Below, piece by piece: positions 25,101 to 39,000 of a stretch of DNA of 64,000 nt. Positions within the stretch are counted from its first letter, which is position 1, and every line of letters begins with the position of its first letter. The DNA lies in the NCBI GenBank assembly GCA_026874595.1, contig CM049307.1, positions 38,486,862 through 38,550,861 of the forward strand. Reading direction: 5' to 3'. The notes under the pieces are model-generated. The model was not told the origin of the DNA. It made no database searches and saw only the letters and a list, made by a program, of their open reading frames with translations. The position numbers and the translations under genes were made by a program. This DNA comes from Sipunculus nudus (lineage: Eukaryota; Annelida; Sipuncula; Golfingiida; Sipunculidae).

Positions 25101-28100
25101 TGACGTTTTGGACTAATGGTTCACTACAAACTGAAGAATTGCCTCTTCTTGTTTCTTTTTCATACCTTGGGCCTATTAAATGAACAAAATTCAGGGTAGA
25201 ACTACCATTTCTAAATCATTTAAAAATAAGCTATCTTTCAAGAATAGGTCATACAGTCCTTATACAAATTTGGTTACGACTTGCATCTCCACATTAGTAT
25301 TTCAGCATTTTTATTGGAAACAATCACAATAAGAGCTATAATAAAACAGCCCTATCACCCAAGTTAAGATAATTTGGCAGCAATTCCATTGGTGTACTGT
25401 TATAAAACCAGTCGGACTGTAGTAATGATAATAACATGTATTCATTAGTTTAACGTGTGATGCAGGCATTAAAATCTTATGAAAATCATTGGGGTATGTG
25501 AAAAGGTGGTCCGGAAATAATCTCTCGATAAATTATTACCAAATAATTATAGGAAATGTATGAAAAAAAGGAATTCCAAAGAATTATTATATTTTCATAT
25601 TTGTCGTTTACTCGGCCATATTGATACACCAATATGGCCGTGAAATTAACGTTATATAAAGCACCCCGGCTTGGAAAAGGATTCGAATTGCATAATGGAA
25701 CTACCTATTCCCGCCACGCACGTTCGAGGCAAACCGCCAGGAAGCAAGCGACGCGGGAATGCGGCCAATTAATTATGAGGAAAACTGTGACTGCGATACG
25801 TCATTTCTGGTTGAACTGGCGTGACTGTGGGCCGGCCCGCTTGACGGTGGAGAGCAGATAACATTACAAAGAGCTGGGGCACTTTGACGCCTTATCGGTC
25901 ACGTGGTGTAGCCTGATGAGAAAGAATGCACGGAATTGATCACAGGAAAGGCTAGTTATTTCCTACCAACGTGAAAATTATTTCATAATTTGAAAATACA
26001 AGTCCAGTTATTTAGATCCAAGCTCTATCACGCCGCGTGATGGTATCCCTTTATGTTCTTGGTACTCCGTATCTCTCTGTTTAGAACCATCTGGGTATCA
26101 CACTAGCTCTGTCAAATGAGGAAATACGTGATATGTATGAGCCTTCCCAGATTTGTCAAGTGCTACCCGGGACCATAAATTCATCAGACAAAATCCTCGG
26201 AGGACGAAACCTGAATACCAAAAAAAAAAAATCTGATTCTCAGGACAAAAAAGGAGAACATTTTGTTTTTTTTTTCCTGAAAAAAGGGTATAAAACAAAA
26301 GGTTGTGCTTGCTGCTAAAACGAAAAATGAACCAACGTTTAAAAACTATATCGAATTTGTAACTGCTAAACATTTAATTGTAAATTGTAAAATACGGATT
26401 CCATCTTATCGTCAGATCCTATCTGTAATTATGAATTTTCAGCCAGGAACCGTCAATTGTTCAATTATCAGGGAAGGGACGTCGGAAGTTAGATTTGATA
26501 ACTAATTAGCACAACTGGTGTGAAATTTGTTCCTTCAAACATGATATATATTTCGCAGATAAACTCATTTACCCGCAGTAAGTCATGTTATCTTAATGAA
26601 CTTTGCGGATATAATTTCTTTTGATAAAAAATGAGCTGAGAAAGGTCATTAGATGGCGCGGTTAACGAGTCAATCAAACTCAGAAATCTGTTTACAAGGT
26701 CTGCACGGGTCGTGACCTGTAGATGACATCCACTGATGAACGAGATTTAGTTGACAATGTCTGACACGTTAAAAAAGGGGGGTCTCTAATAAGCTGGGAT
26801 GCATGGAAGTATAAATTTACGGAGGAAAGAAATTAATAATTGAGTAAAACAGCTTCTTTAGGTATAATCATACGGCTTTTTTAATAAAAAATTCTAATGG
26901 ACGACACTGCACGAAAGGAAGCCTTATGTAGTTTATCTTTTACCGATTCGCTTTATCACTTTCTAGGGATTCTTTTGATATATGATCTTAAATATATATA
27001 AATTTTTTTCATTTTAAAAACCAGACTTACTGGGCGTGGATGAAGATGTATATATGTGTGTATGTGTGTGTGTTTCTGAAATTTACGTAGCGCCCTAAAG
27101 GCGTTTACATTGTACGGCTAATCTAGAACCTGGAAAGCACTGCTGCTGAAATTTTATCAGTGTCATATTTCACATAACCATTCGGCCTGAAACTTTATCA
27201 GATCGGGGCATAAGCATACTGAAAATATCATAAGCTGAATTTGATTAATGCGGTCCCCGTTATATAATCCAGCGACCATCGATCCAGTAAAATTGTCCAC
27301 CTGTTCGTCTTTTCCTTTTGACGGCAAACACAGATGCCGGGCAAATATGATATCAACATTGGTGCGGTCCAGAAATGACCTACAGGTCTCTGGTTTGACA
27401 GGACTGGACTCAATGCAAAACTGAAATATGTTTTTTCGGCATTTATAGAGCCTGGCGAAACGTTTGATGTAGGACCTAATTCAGCTTGGCAGGTCAATGC
27501 AACATTGATTATGTAGATTCATTTTATAGTGTTTTCTTTAAAGACTAGGCAATGTGAGATCACATTGCCAAATGAAGCATTAAATTTGCCAGCCAAGCTG
27601 ACTGTCGGCGTCTTTACTATTCAGGAAAAAATAAGCTTGATTTCAAGATTTGCATTTTCTGATTACTAGATTGTCCCACGAAGATAAGCAGACGAACTTA
27701 AAGGGCAATCTGATGAACAGGTGTTATTCTGGTGATGTCGTGAATGTTAGTTGAAGAGATGATTTTTGGTTTGAAATGATAGACTTTTTATGAAGTTAAC
27801 AGCAATCAGCCCAAATGACATAATAATATTGTTAAACATGCGCTTTGTTTTCCCCTCTCCGTGCTGACACTATATGTGGTCAAAAGTTAAAACCACAGTA
27901 GCTAAGACGTGAGAGGAATTGCATTAGGTTTCCGAAAACAATGGTGATCAACTAACAGGTGTTTCAGTGTTTTCATAACCACGCACAGGAAAGTATTGTG
28001 AAAAAGAGGTCGATTAGATGGCCAAAAATAAGCTCAATAGCGTAAGGTTTGTTAAAATGGACGGTCTCATCCCAGTATTGATTTCTGGGTACAGCCGCCA

Positions 28101-28575
28101 GGAGCTAAGGTGTTTGCTTTTGGATTGTGTGACATTGGTCCAAGAGTCGGCGACACAAAGCAAATATGATATCCACACACTAGGGAGTGAAGTGCGATCA
28201 AAGTCATGGTAAGTTTGGTTGCTGGCGGGATGTCCCCTAGTCGGTCAAACCCTAATGTACCCGCGGGGTGGGGACGTGCATGTCACTTTGTCTGCCAGAC
28301 CGGCAAAGATAAATGTCTCTCCCTGTCTAACAATATTCATATTAAAAGCAACAAAAAAGTTGCCATTGTTATCCCTGGTGCCTATACTAGCAGAGAGAAG
28401 ATGAACAATTAATGGTCTCAGCTCATGATAGAGTAGCTTCCGTACACATTTGAAATAGGACAATGGGTGCCTTTAAAATATGACAAAGGAAACAACGTAA
28501 CCTAAATTTACTAATATAAAAATCGTATTTCAGCTGAGAATAAGTATGTTTATTTATGTGTTGTGTTATATATGT

Positions 28576-28643
<68 letters not shown>

Positions 28644-29957
28644 CCTGTTTTGTAAGTACATTATTACTATCTATCTATATCATTACTGACGACGGCACTT
28701 ATGAGTTCACCGAGGTCACGCGGACTTGTCCAAACGCAAAAACGGGTCATTTTTATAAGTAAATCATACACACAATATTTTCATGGGAAAAAAAGGTTTA
28801 AGTCGTTCTAGTGGATCTTTCATTCACTAATTTCGGGCGTTTTCCCTCAGGTAATATAATTATGATTATCTTCATTTACCCATTAATGAAACAGGATAAA
28901 ATTAAAAAGTCGAAATCCTGTATTAAATAAGGAAATTGTCATTTTTTTAGGGTTTTGCTCGCATGGTAGTTACAGTTCATATTAGAAAGTATTATCCCAT
29001 TACTCATTTAAGAAAAACTTAAATAATAAACTGTCAGCTGGTTAAATGACTGGTCACTGTGTACCTGTACTGGCAACATGAACACGCCTAAAGGTTAAAA
29101 CGACAGTTGTATCTGATCCCTATGACCTATTGTCTACACAGCAATATTTTCGAATCGATGATAACAACCAGGGGCGGATCCAGGATTCAGGAGGACTCAT
29201 AAATTCCTAAAAAAAAGTCCAAAGGTCTGGACAAGGGGGGATCCAGGCCGTAAAATTTATTCTGAAACCCTTTAAAAAGATAGGAAAATTGGAAGGGGGG
29301 GGGCGGGTGTCCGGACCCCCTGGACCCCCCCCCCCCCCCCCCCGGATCTGCTTCTGACATTTTCCAAGGCAGTTTGCTTACGTCCTATAAATTTTAAACG
29401 CAATTCAGGTTATTCATTTGTAAATGAAAATGTTTGACGTGCATACAAAAGCGATTTAATTCAGTCAAATGTAAATGCTGCAGAACGGCAATCAAATGGA
29501 AATTTATTTGCGAAATTATTTTAATATCTTGATGTAAAGGAATGCGTGTATATTGTATTTAGGTAATTGCAATCTTTAGAAGCCAGACATTATAGAATAT
29601 GTGTAAATAAAAACAATCATGTCATTCTTTATGAATGTTTTTCGTCGGATTATTACAAGATCGCACTTTGGCACTGCATTTTCATTTGAAATGTAAATTC
29701 GAATACAAATGCAGAATTTCTAGTAGCATCTAAATGCAAATGTGACATTTTCAAATACAAACGCATTTGTTTTTGATCCCAAGCCTGATACATTCGTTTC
29801 TGAATTATAAATTCTTTAAGAGTAATTTTTTTCCAATCAGCATACATGAACCATTCGGCACTGACTCGCAGAGAATAACAAGTAACGACCGTTTAATGTG
29901 TAAATTACTTGAAATTAATCTTCGATAGGAACTTGCTTGAATTGAAGTTCTCGGTTG

Positions 29958-30029
<72 letters not shown>

Positions 30030-33000
30030 GAGAGAAAAAGAACGAAGGAAGAAGTTCCTTGGTTTCCTTGGGCGTCATAGGTCAAATATGTGACATGAAG
30101 ACATTTGGAACATGGTTAGGATGGGAATGACATTGTGAGTTGCATTATCGGGCCGAGTCCCTAAGGATGCCATCCATCGGAGGATGCTCACAGAAGATGA
30201 TTGCATTCTGCAGCTGAGATACAAGTATTTAATTGTAGGCGCGGATTGTACAGGAAATATCAGTCCCAAGGAAGAAGGAAAACCTAGTGGGTATGAGAGA
30301 CTTATTTCACCTGGGGGAGTCATTTTGTGGCCGCATGTATCCGAAATAATACCGTAGAAAACGCAATGTGGGCGATACAGGGACCATCTGCCATAATCTG
30401 TTGATATGCCGGGTGCAGAGCTGTCTGGTTTTCTGCTTTGTGTCGTGAGCTGACTGAGGTAATGGCAAGGTCGCATAATAATAGTGCTTGTTTGCCAGCT
30501 GATAAGACATGACAGCGACTATTGCACATCGTTCAGCAGGAGGATTAGTGCACAAAGTGTCGAGTTCTGTCTCGATTCTTGCCCCGGGCTTTCGGGAAGG
30601 GTCCCACGCCGGTCGTCACAACCTTTAATGCCTCCAGCCGTCACCGCTAATGCCTCGCTACAAGGAATCTGGTTAAGTCTAAATTGTGCTCGCTCGAAAG
30701 AGTTCATCTTTACATCAGCTTGTCATTCTCCCGCTAAACAAATTAAGATGCTTCCTTGTGCTACCTTAATGTAAGATCGAGGACTGGTTTCTTGGACAGA
30801 ACTAGGTTTACAGGCACACGAAATCGCTACTTAGATGTTAAAAGCTGCATTGGCCGCGGTTTATTTGTCTTTTAAGCATGAATCTAAAGCGACATTCCTT
30901 TTTAACCTCGATATATACGTTCTGCATTTGAAGCACATAATTGAGATCAATCACTAATTTAAACCGTAATTTACACTTTATTAACTTAGGTTTAAAATAT
31001 ATGTTAACTTTGTTGACGATCAGTTTTATATCACGTGTATCTCTAATAAAAATGCCTCTAGTGAACTTGTTCTTTCTGGTCAACACCCATATCTACGAAA
31101 TCCCTAGGTTTGAAATGCTTTACTGTTTAGTTCAAAGCATAATTTGGTTTTTATCATCTAAAGAAAAAGTTCTGCAAATAAAGGTTTAATTAATGCTTTT
31201 GGTATTGACTTACAGCTGTTATGCTGACAAAAAGTGAAACCAAAAGTTTAGATCATATCCCATCAAGTGCTTATACAGTAAAGGAATATATGCTTCAGCG
31301 CCAAAAAAAAAGAAAAGAAAATGTGTTCCCATTAAATACACAAGATCATACATTCTGGACGAACTGTAAGGAATTGTGGCAAATTGGTGATTTATATAAT
31401 AAATAAGGCCACGTTGTTATATATACCGAGTTTACAGCCTTTTTGAACAGGCTTTCAATCATCAAATCCCTTACGTTTGTGCAGGATGCTAAATCTTCCA
31501 GCAGGCACATTCAAAATCTGAATCGAAGTAATTTTAGAATACAAATGTGTCTGAACAGGGACTATATCTGATCCTGCGTTATACACCATTCATGCTACCT
31601 CCACCACTTCCACTGCCACTCCAACACGTAACTGAACAAAAGGGCCCACGACTTCTTTCAAATATATTCCAAATCCTTGTCAATTTTTAATGAGTGGAAA
31701 GGTACAGTCATACAATGACAACCCTTCCAAAAAGATCTAGTTACTTATACGTATTAGCGAACCATTACTATATTGTTTACTTCAATGTAACTATTCACAG
31801 GAAAGATTTAAGGTATAATTTATTCAGAAGTTCATATACTATAAGTTCTTGTGTACTGTAAAATAGTGATTTGTTTGGCGTCACAGTGCTATCGTTATAA
31901 AGCAGACAAATCGGTTGTTTATTGCTCGTTGTATATACTACCTATCAACTTCACCTTATATTTCAAAATTCCTGGATGATTGAATACTGGAACAAATCTC
32001 TCTGACTCCGCTCCTCAATTATTTGTGTATATCCCGATGTAACACCCACGTTAACAAATAGCAAAATCCCATCACGACACGCTATCATTCAAACCTTATG
32101 TAAAACAGGTTACAATAAGAAAAAGGCAAAATGAATTACACGCTTCTTTGATCTATTGGCTTTTTGGGAAGCACGGCCTCGCGGGGGAATAATTTATCAA
32201 TTAGGGAAAAGACAAATAGATAAATGAATGCCCTAAATATAGCCCAGGCACCCCTGGTTTTGTTGCATTTTGATTTACATTGGTAAATAGTTGAATTTCT
32301 AACTCGTTCTTTTATATGCTGTCAATCGGTAACAGCTTCCTGTAGAAAAGCAATTGGATAATGAAATGGCTTTATTTTGTTACCATAGAAACGATGCAAG
32401 TTCCCTCTTTATAACGATGATGTTCCTGGAACGGGATATGCTTTCACAGGCCAAAGCTGCATATTCTGATATATCAGTAAACTTATGGCGATATATACTG
32501 TATATTTTAAAAAAAGTAATCTTTGAATCTGAAATATCACACATCTGTACATAACCCTACGCTTCACAACACTCATCCGTTGTAATATTGATTAAAACAT
32601 CGTCATTACTTTAAGAAGATATACAAATATTAATAACTATTGAAAAAAATCAATTTTTTTATTCAGTCCACAATTTCATTGATTATCGCCCTGGTTGTGA
32701 CCGCCTTGATTACGGCCATGTTCTCGTTCCATCACAAAAATATTCATGCAAAAGCCTGAAGAAACATCGAAGCACTTTTTTTAGACATAATTTTCATTAC
32801 AGCAAGTTATTTGCCCGTGTTTACGCGTCTTGTCAATACATCTCATGTCCATTGATTTGAAATAATGTACATTGTGAAATAAAAACAATGAATTGTTAAC
32901 CTACCTTGAACTCCTTTTCTACTTGAGCGAGTTTCTTCATTTCCTGCCTGAGCTCAAATGTGGTCATAATTGGGTCTGGACTGGAGAGGGCCATGTACGC

Positions 33001-36000
33001 CGGACTGGCCAGGGCGCGATAAGCGTTTAAACGTGACCTTGATCGCTTCAGCGAATCATAATTCTGTTTGGTTTGACAGTCGTTACACTGGCACGATATG
33101 GGATGCGGTTTTTCAATGGTATGATTTCTGGACAGAAACATTTGGATGATCTCGTGGTTATTATAGTGAGCAGCAAGAATGAGGGGGGTGATATCGGGGG
33201 AAAATTGGCTCTTCTCCTCGGTCCTAAAGAAGGCATCTCGCATCCCCACGCGCCGAACGTTATCCTCGCCAGCCATATATGTGGGGTGTTCAATTATCAC
33301 TTTAACTATTTTTGTGACGCCTTTACTTATTGCGTGGAGCAGCGCCTCCTCAATGCATTCAAAGCTGAGCTTATCAAGTAGGAGCTCTATGGCTTCCATA
33401 CATTCGGAGTCGACCGCTAGGTGGAGCGCGTTGCGACCCATATAGTCGACACAGTTTACGTTGAGCACCATCTCTGTTTCTTCTAACGACTGACGGATGA
33501 CTGGAACGTCCCCCAGGGCCGCCGCGTTGAGGTACACCCTCTCCTCGTCCGTCAACTAAAACAGAGTGTTTATTATTAATATAATAAATATTATATATAA
33601 TACGATGTACTAGAGATTGTACGTTATTTATATCTTCGTCCGTCGACTAAAACGTAGGATATACGATGTACTAGAGATGATACATTATTAATTTCTTCGT
33701 CCTTCAACTAAAATTTATTATATATTTTTAATATAAATTATGCAGCGTACTACAGATTGCACGTTATTAAGATCAACTGCACACAATTGATATTGATTAG
33801 CCAAAATTAATCACATTATAATGCTTAATTATTATATAAAATAACAGAATACATAACACAATATTATTATTGAATATAGATGACCAGTATGATTAATGAC
33901 TAGATTACACCATGAAAATATAGATTATTCATTACCAGTTAATGTAATGCATCATTCAATCAGATGACAAGTCAATAACATGAATGTTGTACCAATGACA
34001 TTCGTCATCACGCTCTATATTTGGAGAAAACATCCTTGCGATTTGTAAAGTTTGTGCATGGATGACTAAGTAAACACGATAACGTGAATGAAGATGCGAT
34101 ACATAGAACTTCAGGGTATATATAGTTAATTCGCCTAAGGTAATCTTTTGAGAACAGTTGATGTGATAGGCATAGAAAATAACATAATTGTTTTGATATA
34201 ACGTTTTTACCAGAGAAAGTTTGCTTTGGTCAGCCACACTGCCCCAGGAGAATACAAATGTAGAAAAACTGGCACACGAAACAACATAAATTCTCTAATC
34301 TTATCCTTAAAATTTAGTTTAGTTAAAATTTTATGTTGGAAGTTTGAAAATCAAATCTCCCATGTCCAGCTGCGTCTTTTTATTTTTATATTTTTTTACA
34401 ATAAATGAAGCATGCAAACCTGATCTTCTCTTCGAACGAGAGACACATTAGACTTCCCCACTCGGAGAAGGCAGGTTTTGTCTTCTACCCTCCACCCCTC
34501 CCTCAACCATAACAGTATTATTTATCAGAACATCTATCCCAGCTTTACTTAATAAAATGAGTTAAACGTCAACATTTCGTCGCTTAACACCATGGAGTGA
34601 ATGTATTTTATTTTATTTTATTCAGATGTAATCAGATTTCTATTATCATTCGAATAAACTTGAATTAGAAATACGATTGAAAATCAAGACTCAATGTTAA
34701 TGTACTTTACTGATCTAATGGTGGACCTTGGTTCGTATTTATTCCTATGGTAGTTTTTTGCAGTAAGTGCCCATTATTCCATATACAATTTAAGTATCGG
34801 CAACTATGTATATCGGGGACCTAGTCATAACAATGTCTATCTGAAGAGTTCTCACAAATCTCAGTGAGGTATTTCGGTAAAATTTGAGCATTTTGATGTT
34901 ATCTTTGCCTCTTATATATGTATATATATATATATATATAGTTATAATTATAATGATAATAATAATAACTTAAGATGAACAACATATTGGGTTTTTGGGG
35001 TGTAATTCAGGTCATGTTAAAACAGAGTTACTATGTCTATTAGGCAAACTACAGATGTATGCATAGGATATCAGCTCTAGTTGGCTAATCTGAATATTTT
35101 CGAAAACACATCGTACAAATCTGTTTCACAGATCCTGTGGAAGCTGTTGAAATGATAATGTTGGTGCTCAATCAAAATTATCTGGCAATAACAGTAATGT
35201 ATTGCGGCTAGGTATCTTTTTTTGCCGAGAAACCGAGCCTATTATATTCCCGGGCTGTGTTTTTATGGGCAGCCATTTCTCGATTACACTCAGTTTCTTA
35301 GCCAATTACTTCAGTAAAATCTACACTGTAACCTTGGATGTTATTAAGCCCGTTTATTTTATTACTCTTCCGTGACATTGAAAGAGATCAAACATGTGTC
35401 TGCTGAAAGGAGGCTGCTGTTCGCTGAAAACAGAGTTTAATATAAGCTACACAGGCTTGAGTAATAGTATGGAAATTTATCAAGCTTGCGGGTTCTGCTT
35501 TTGCTAGGCTATCAGGTCCTTCGTGTGTTGGCCTTCCCGCACCCAGGGCATTATTATATTAAAGCAAGACTCCTTTTTACGCTTGCTCACACATACATCG
35601 AAATTTTGATTAAATATATATGGATCTATATCTTACTGCGGATGAGCACAGTAAATTCATAGCATGATTGCTGTTATCTGGTTCCGGACTTCGTCGTGTA
35701 ATATTCATCCGTACTTTGAGGTTGTGGGTCCTTTGAGAGCGCGGGTCTAATCTGTTGGCTGTGAACCGTGAGGTTTACATTGATATTCTTACGTGAGAGG
35801 TCCCGGTTGTTCACAAATGTCGTTATACAGAAGATAAATAAGCAAAAACGACAGTCCCTGGCTGTACTTTACGGCTTCTACTTGCAGGGGCTGGGAAAAA
35901 ACATAACTAAATTGGAAATGCTGAGTGGCGAAAACTCTGATTTATTTGGTTCTCAATGCCGCTTCATTTCAGATAGAGTTTTTTTGGAACGAAATGTAAA

Positions 36001-39000
36001 AGCGAAGCCTAGAATTCATTCGTGGGGCGCTCATAAAACACACAAATCGTCTGCAACAAAAAAAGCTCGAGTGCGACGGCGGGGCCTTAAATCGGTAACC
36101 GGAGATGTAAAGTAGCATAGACTTGCATCCCACAGAAACCCCCGGGATCAACACACGATTACTACTGTCCGTTTACCTTTGGTTAAGTTTACCTGTACGT
36201 CCTAAACTATTCGGCTAATTATTGCTTTAAACTGTGGAACGCTGTGTAATCTGTGTAGTACTTCAAATACTCTATAAAAAACATATTTTACAGCAGATGC
36301 AAAAAGCACACAATTACTCTCAACATGTTTCGATATTAATAGCTAGCCCTAATCTAGATAAAGAATAATTGTTGGGAATGATGTGTACTGTGGCCCGTGC
36401 TTTCCTGTAGACAGTTCAATGCCTTTTATAACGGAGTGAAATGCCAAACAGACCGGATACAAATTAAATAGGAAATTCAACAATGCATGGATAGTTGCTA
36501 TGAAGAGGTTTAAAAATTCTAAGATGGTTGGTGTTGCAGCAGGAGATGAATTTTTATATATATTCACTAGAAATATGACTGGATATATGCTTCAATTAAC
36601 GTTGGAACAATATTTTCATGCACGTAATGTTCTTCTTGTATAAATCATGAAAGTTTACATAAAATAATTATAATTCACAGCTCACTTTTTCTACCAGACG
36701 AGTATTTATAACGTTCATCACCAGAGCCCAGTTTTGTACTTTTAAAAACTTTATTTGTTTTACATGGATTAAGGAACTAGCTATAGTGACTATTAACAGA
36801 CGCTCATTAAGTCGGATGGTTGCGCTCAGTAGTCTGTAGAGGTGGAGGAAACCGGAGGACCTTGGACGGGCCACTACAACCCACTCCTGTGGCAACTCCT
36901 GGGATCGAACCCCGGTAACCTGAGCGTTTAACCAAGTTTGATACGGGGGGGGGGGGGGGAGGGTCAGTAGTTGCTAAATTGATGTCAAATCTGGAGTAGA
37001 TGTGTCGCTTTATGTGATCCACCTTTCAACGATTTGTTACGCAAATGCTCAGAAACATTACAAATGATTATCCGCGGGATCCAAATAGGATAAACTTTAC
37101 CCTAAATCTCCATCCTTCTCTTTATGTAAGGCCAGGCAGGATTGATCAAATTAACCGTCCCTAACAGGTCATTTATCAAATATGTGGGCCATCGCAGGAA
37201 ACAGATTTTTTCCCACCTTTTATTCTTCTTTATATTTTATTGGTTCCCCAGTCAACTTATGGAGATCGAAATAAGCATGGACATGCCATCCCACAGAACC
37301 CCCCCCCCCCCTTCCCGGGATCAACAGACAATTATTACTGTTTGTATACCTCTGGTAAAGTTAACCTGATTTACCTGAATTCTTTTGTCTAGTTATTGCT
37401 TAATATTATGAAAATCTGCGTGAAAGTTCACCAGGAATCCAGGAGAAGCCTGCAGTAGTCTGAGGTTATTAAAGATACACAATCAGATACTCTCTATTGA
37501 CAGATGTTTCGTTATTACATAGCCAGCCCTAATCCAGATAAAACATAATTTGTTGTGAAGCATGTGTACTGTGGCCCGTATTTTCCCGAGGAAAATCCTG
37601 TGGATAGTTCAGCGTCTTTTGTAATGGAGTGAAATGTCAGGTAGACCGAATACAACATAATACGAAATTCAACAATACAGTATATAAAAGAGTTGAAAGA
37701 GGCTAAAAGTAGATTAACAATATCTCAGATGTTTGCTACAGACCCAATAAAAATGATTATCCGCGATATCCTTATAGGATAATCTATACCCAAAATCTTC
37801 AGCCTTCTTATTATGTAAAGACAAGCGTGTTGATCAAATTAAACGTCCCCAACAGAATATTCATAAAAAAAGCTATCTATCGCAGGGAAAAAAATTTATC
37901 TCATTTTTTCTTCTTAATGTTTGTTGATTCAGTAGTCCACTCTGTCAAATAAGATAGTGAATGGACAGGTTAGGAAAAAATAACTGTCACTTTCTATAAA
38001 GTGATTTCCAGGTAAAAGAGCATAAATTAATCTTAACCATTCTTAATTGCTACAGGACCACTTCAGAGTGAGGACCGTGCAGGATCTGACCCCCACATTT
38101 CAAAAGATAGGAGACAGAATTCAATCTGGACGCTCTTCATGATTTTAAAATAATATTTAAAATAAAATACGGAATTTTGTCAGATCAAAGAATTAAGATC
38201 GGGACATCAGCTCTGGTTGTGCACATAAACCAACGCTTCTCAGCAACAAGTTTGATCCAATGTTAAAAGTATACGGCTGCTTTTCGTTAATTAGATCGTA
38301 AACAGATTTTTAAGACATACAAATGGCTTTTCAGGATATCAATATTAAGGTTTTATAAGGTTTTTGAGAGTTTGAAGAAAAACAATCTAGTAGCGCCTTA
38401 TATGAACCCGTTTTCACCTAGTGCTTAATTACTATTATGCTTGTTCCATGGCTCTCGTTCTTAAAGCTATCGCCCATCAAACTTGGAATATTGTTTGATG
38501 GATTTATGAACCATTTCTTCTCTGCAGAAAACCAAATTTGAACCGTTCTCGATCATCTCTTGTAAAGGTCCTTTCACATACCATCTTCGATTTTGTTGGT
38601 CGTGCGATGGTTTTACAAAAGAGACTGACGTAGCTTTGTGAGAGGTGGATTTGAAATTTATGTAGTAGATTTACATATTAGATAAGTTCATATAATATAG
38701 TTGTCAGAAATAAGGTTGTCAAATCGAACTAAGTCAAAACTAAAGTTATGAGATTTACTCGTAGGTTTAACCTATAATGGAAAGGACGTATGATGATGGG
38801 ACGTTCATCTGACTGACGTGGGTTTTACGTAGGACAAACGTTCGACTTTCGTATGATTCTTGGGGCCTTACATTACCCAAAGACCTCATGGGAATGAAAA
38901 AAAATTAAACATGCTCAGAATATTGCAACTCGTATACACGACAGCATTTTTCCCGTCGAATGACATCTAAATGACTTCTAAACGAGACACCCGCTACGAG

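Larger units (their letters stand above)
18040..32904. other. TRPC intron 2 (14.9 kb)
   Basis: The largest coding intron, between the ankyrin exon and the linker-helix exon. It contains TTTCTGCC-rich clusters (20155-20270, 20805-20890), an 18-bp G run (20455-20472), (AT)n arrays (22145-22193, 28580-28642, 29962-30027), a GA tract (24300-24333) and two copies of a short inverted-repeat element (24018-24235, 29169-29356). GC-richer patches lie near 25620-25880 and 30540-30700. Apart from short chance frames, no coding sequence was recognised on either strand. Confidence 0.75.

Noticed and set aside
30075-30476. 133-codon minus-strand open frame
   Set aside because: No recognisable domain, no splice or start context, low-complexity neighbours; consistent with a chance frame in a GC-richer patch.
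33073-33445. Open frames of 88 and 102 codons on the + strand
   Set aside because: They are antisense shadows of the ankyrin exon, whose minus-strand frame has clear TRPC homology.
35768-36115. 115-codon + strand open frame
   Set aside because: Basic, unrecognised, ends where duplicated block X begins; no support as a gene.
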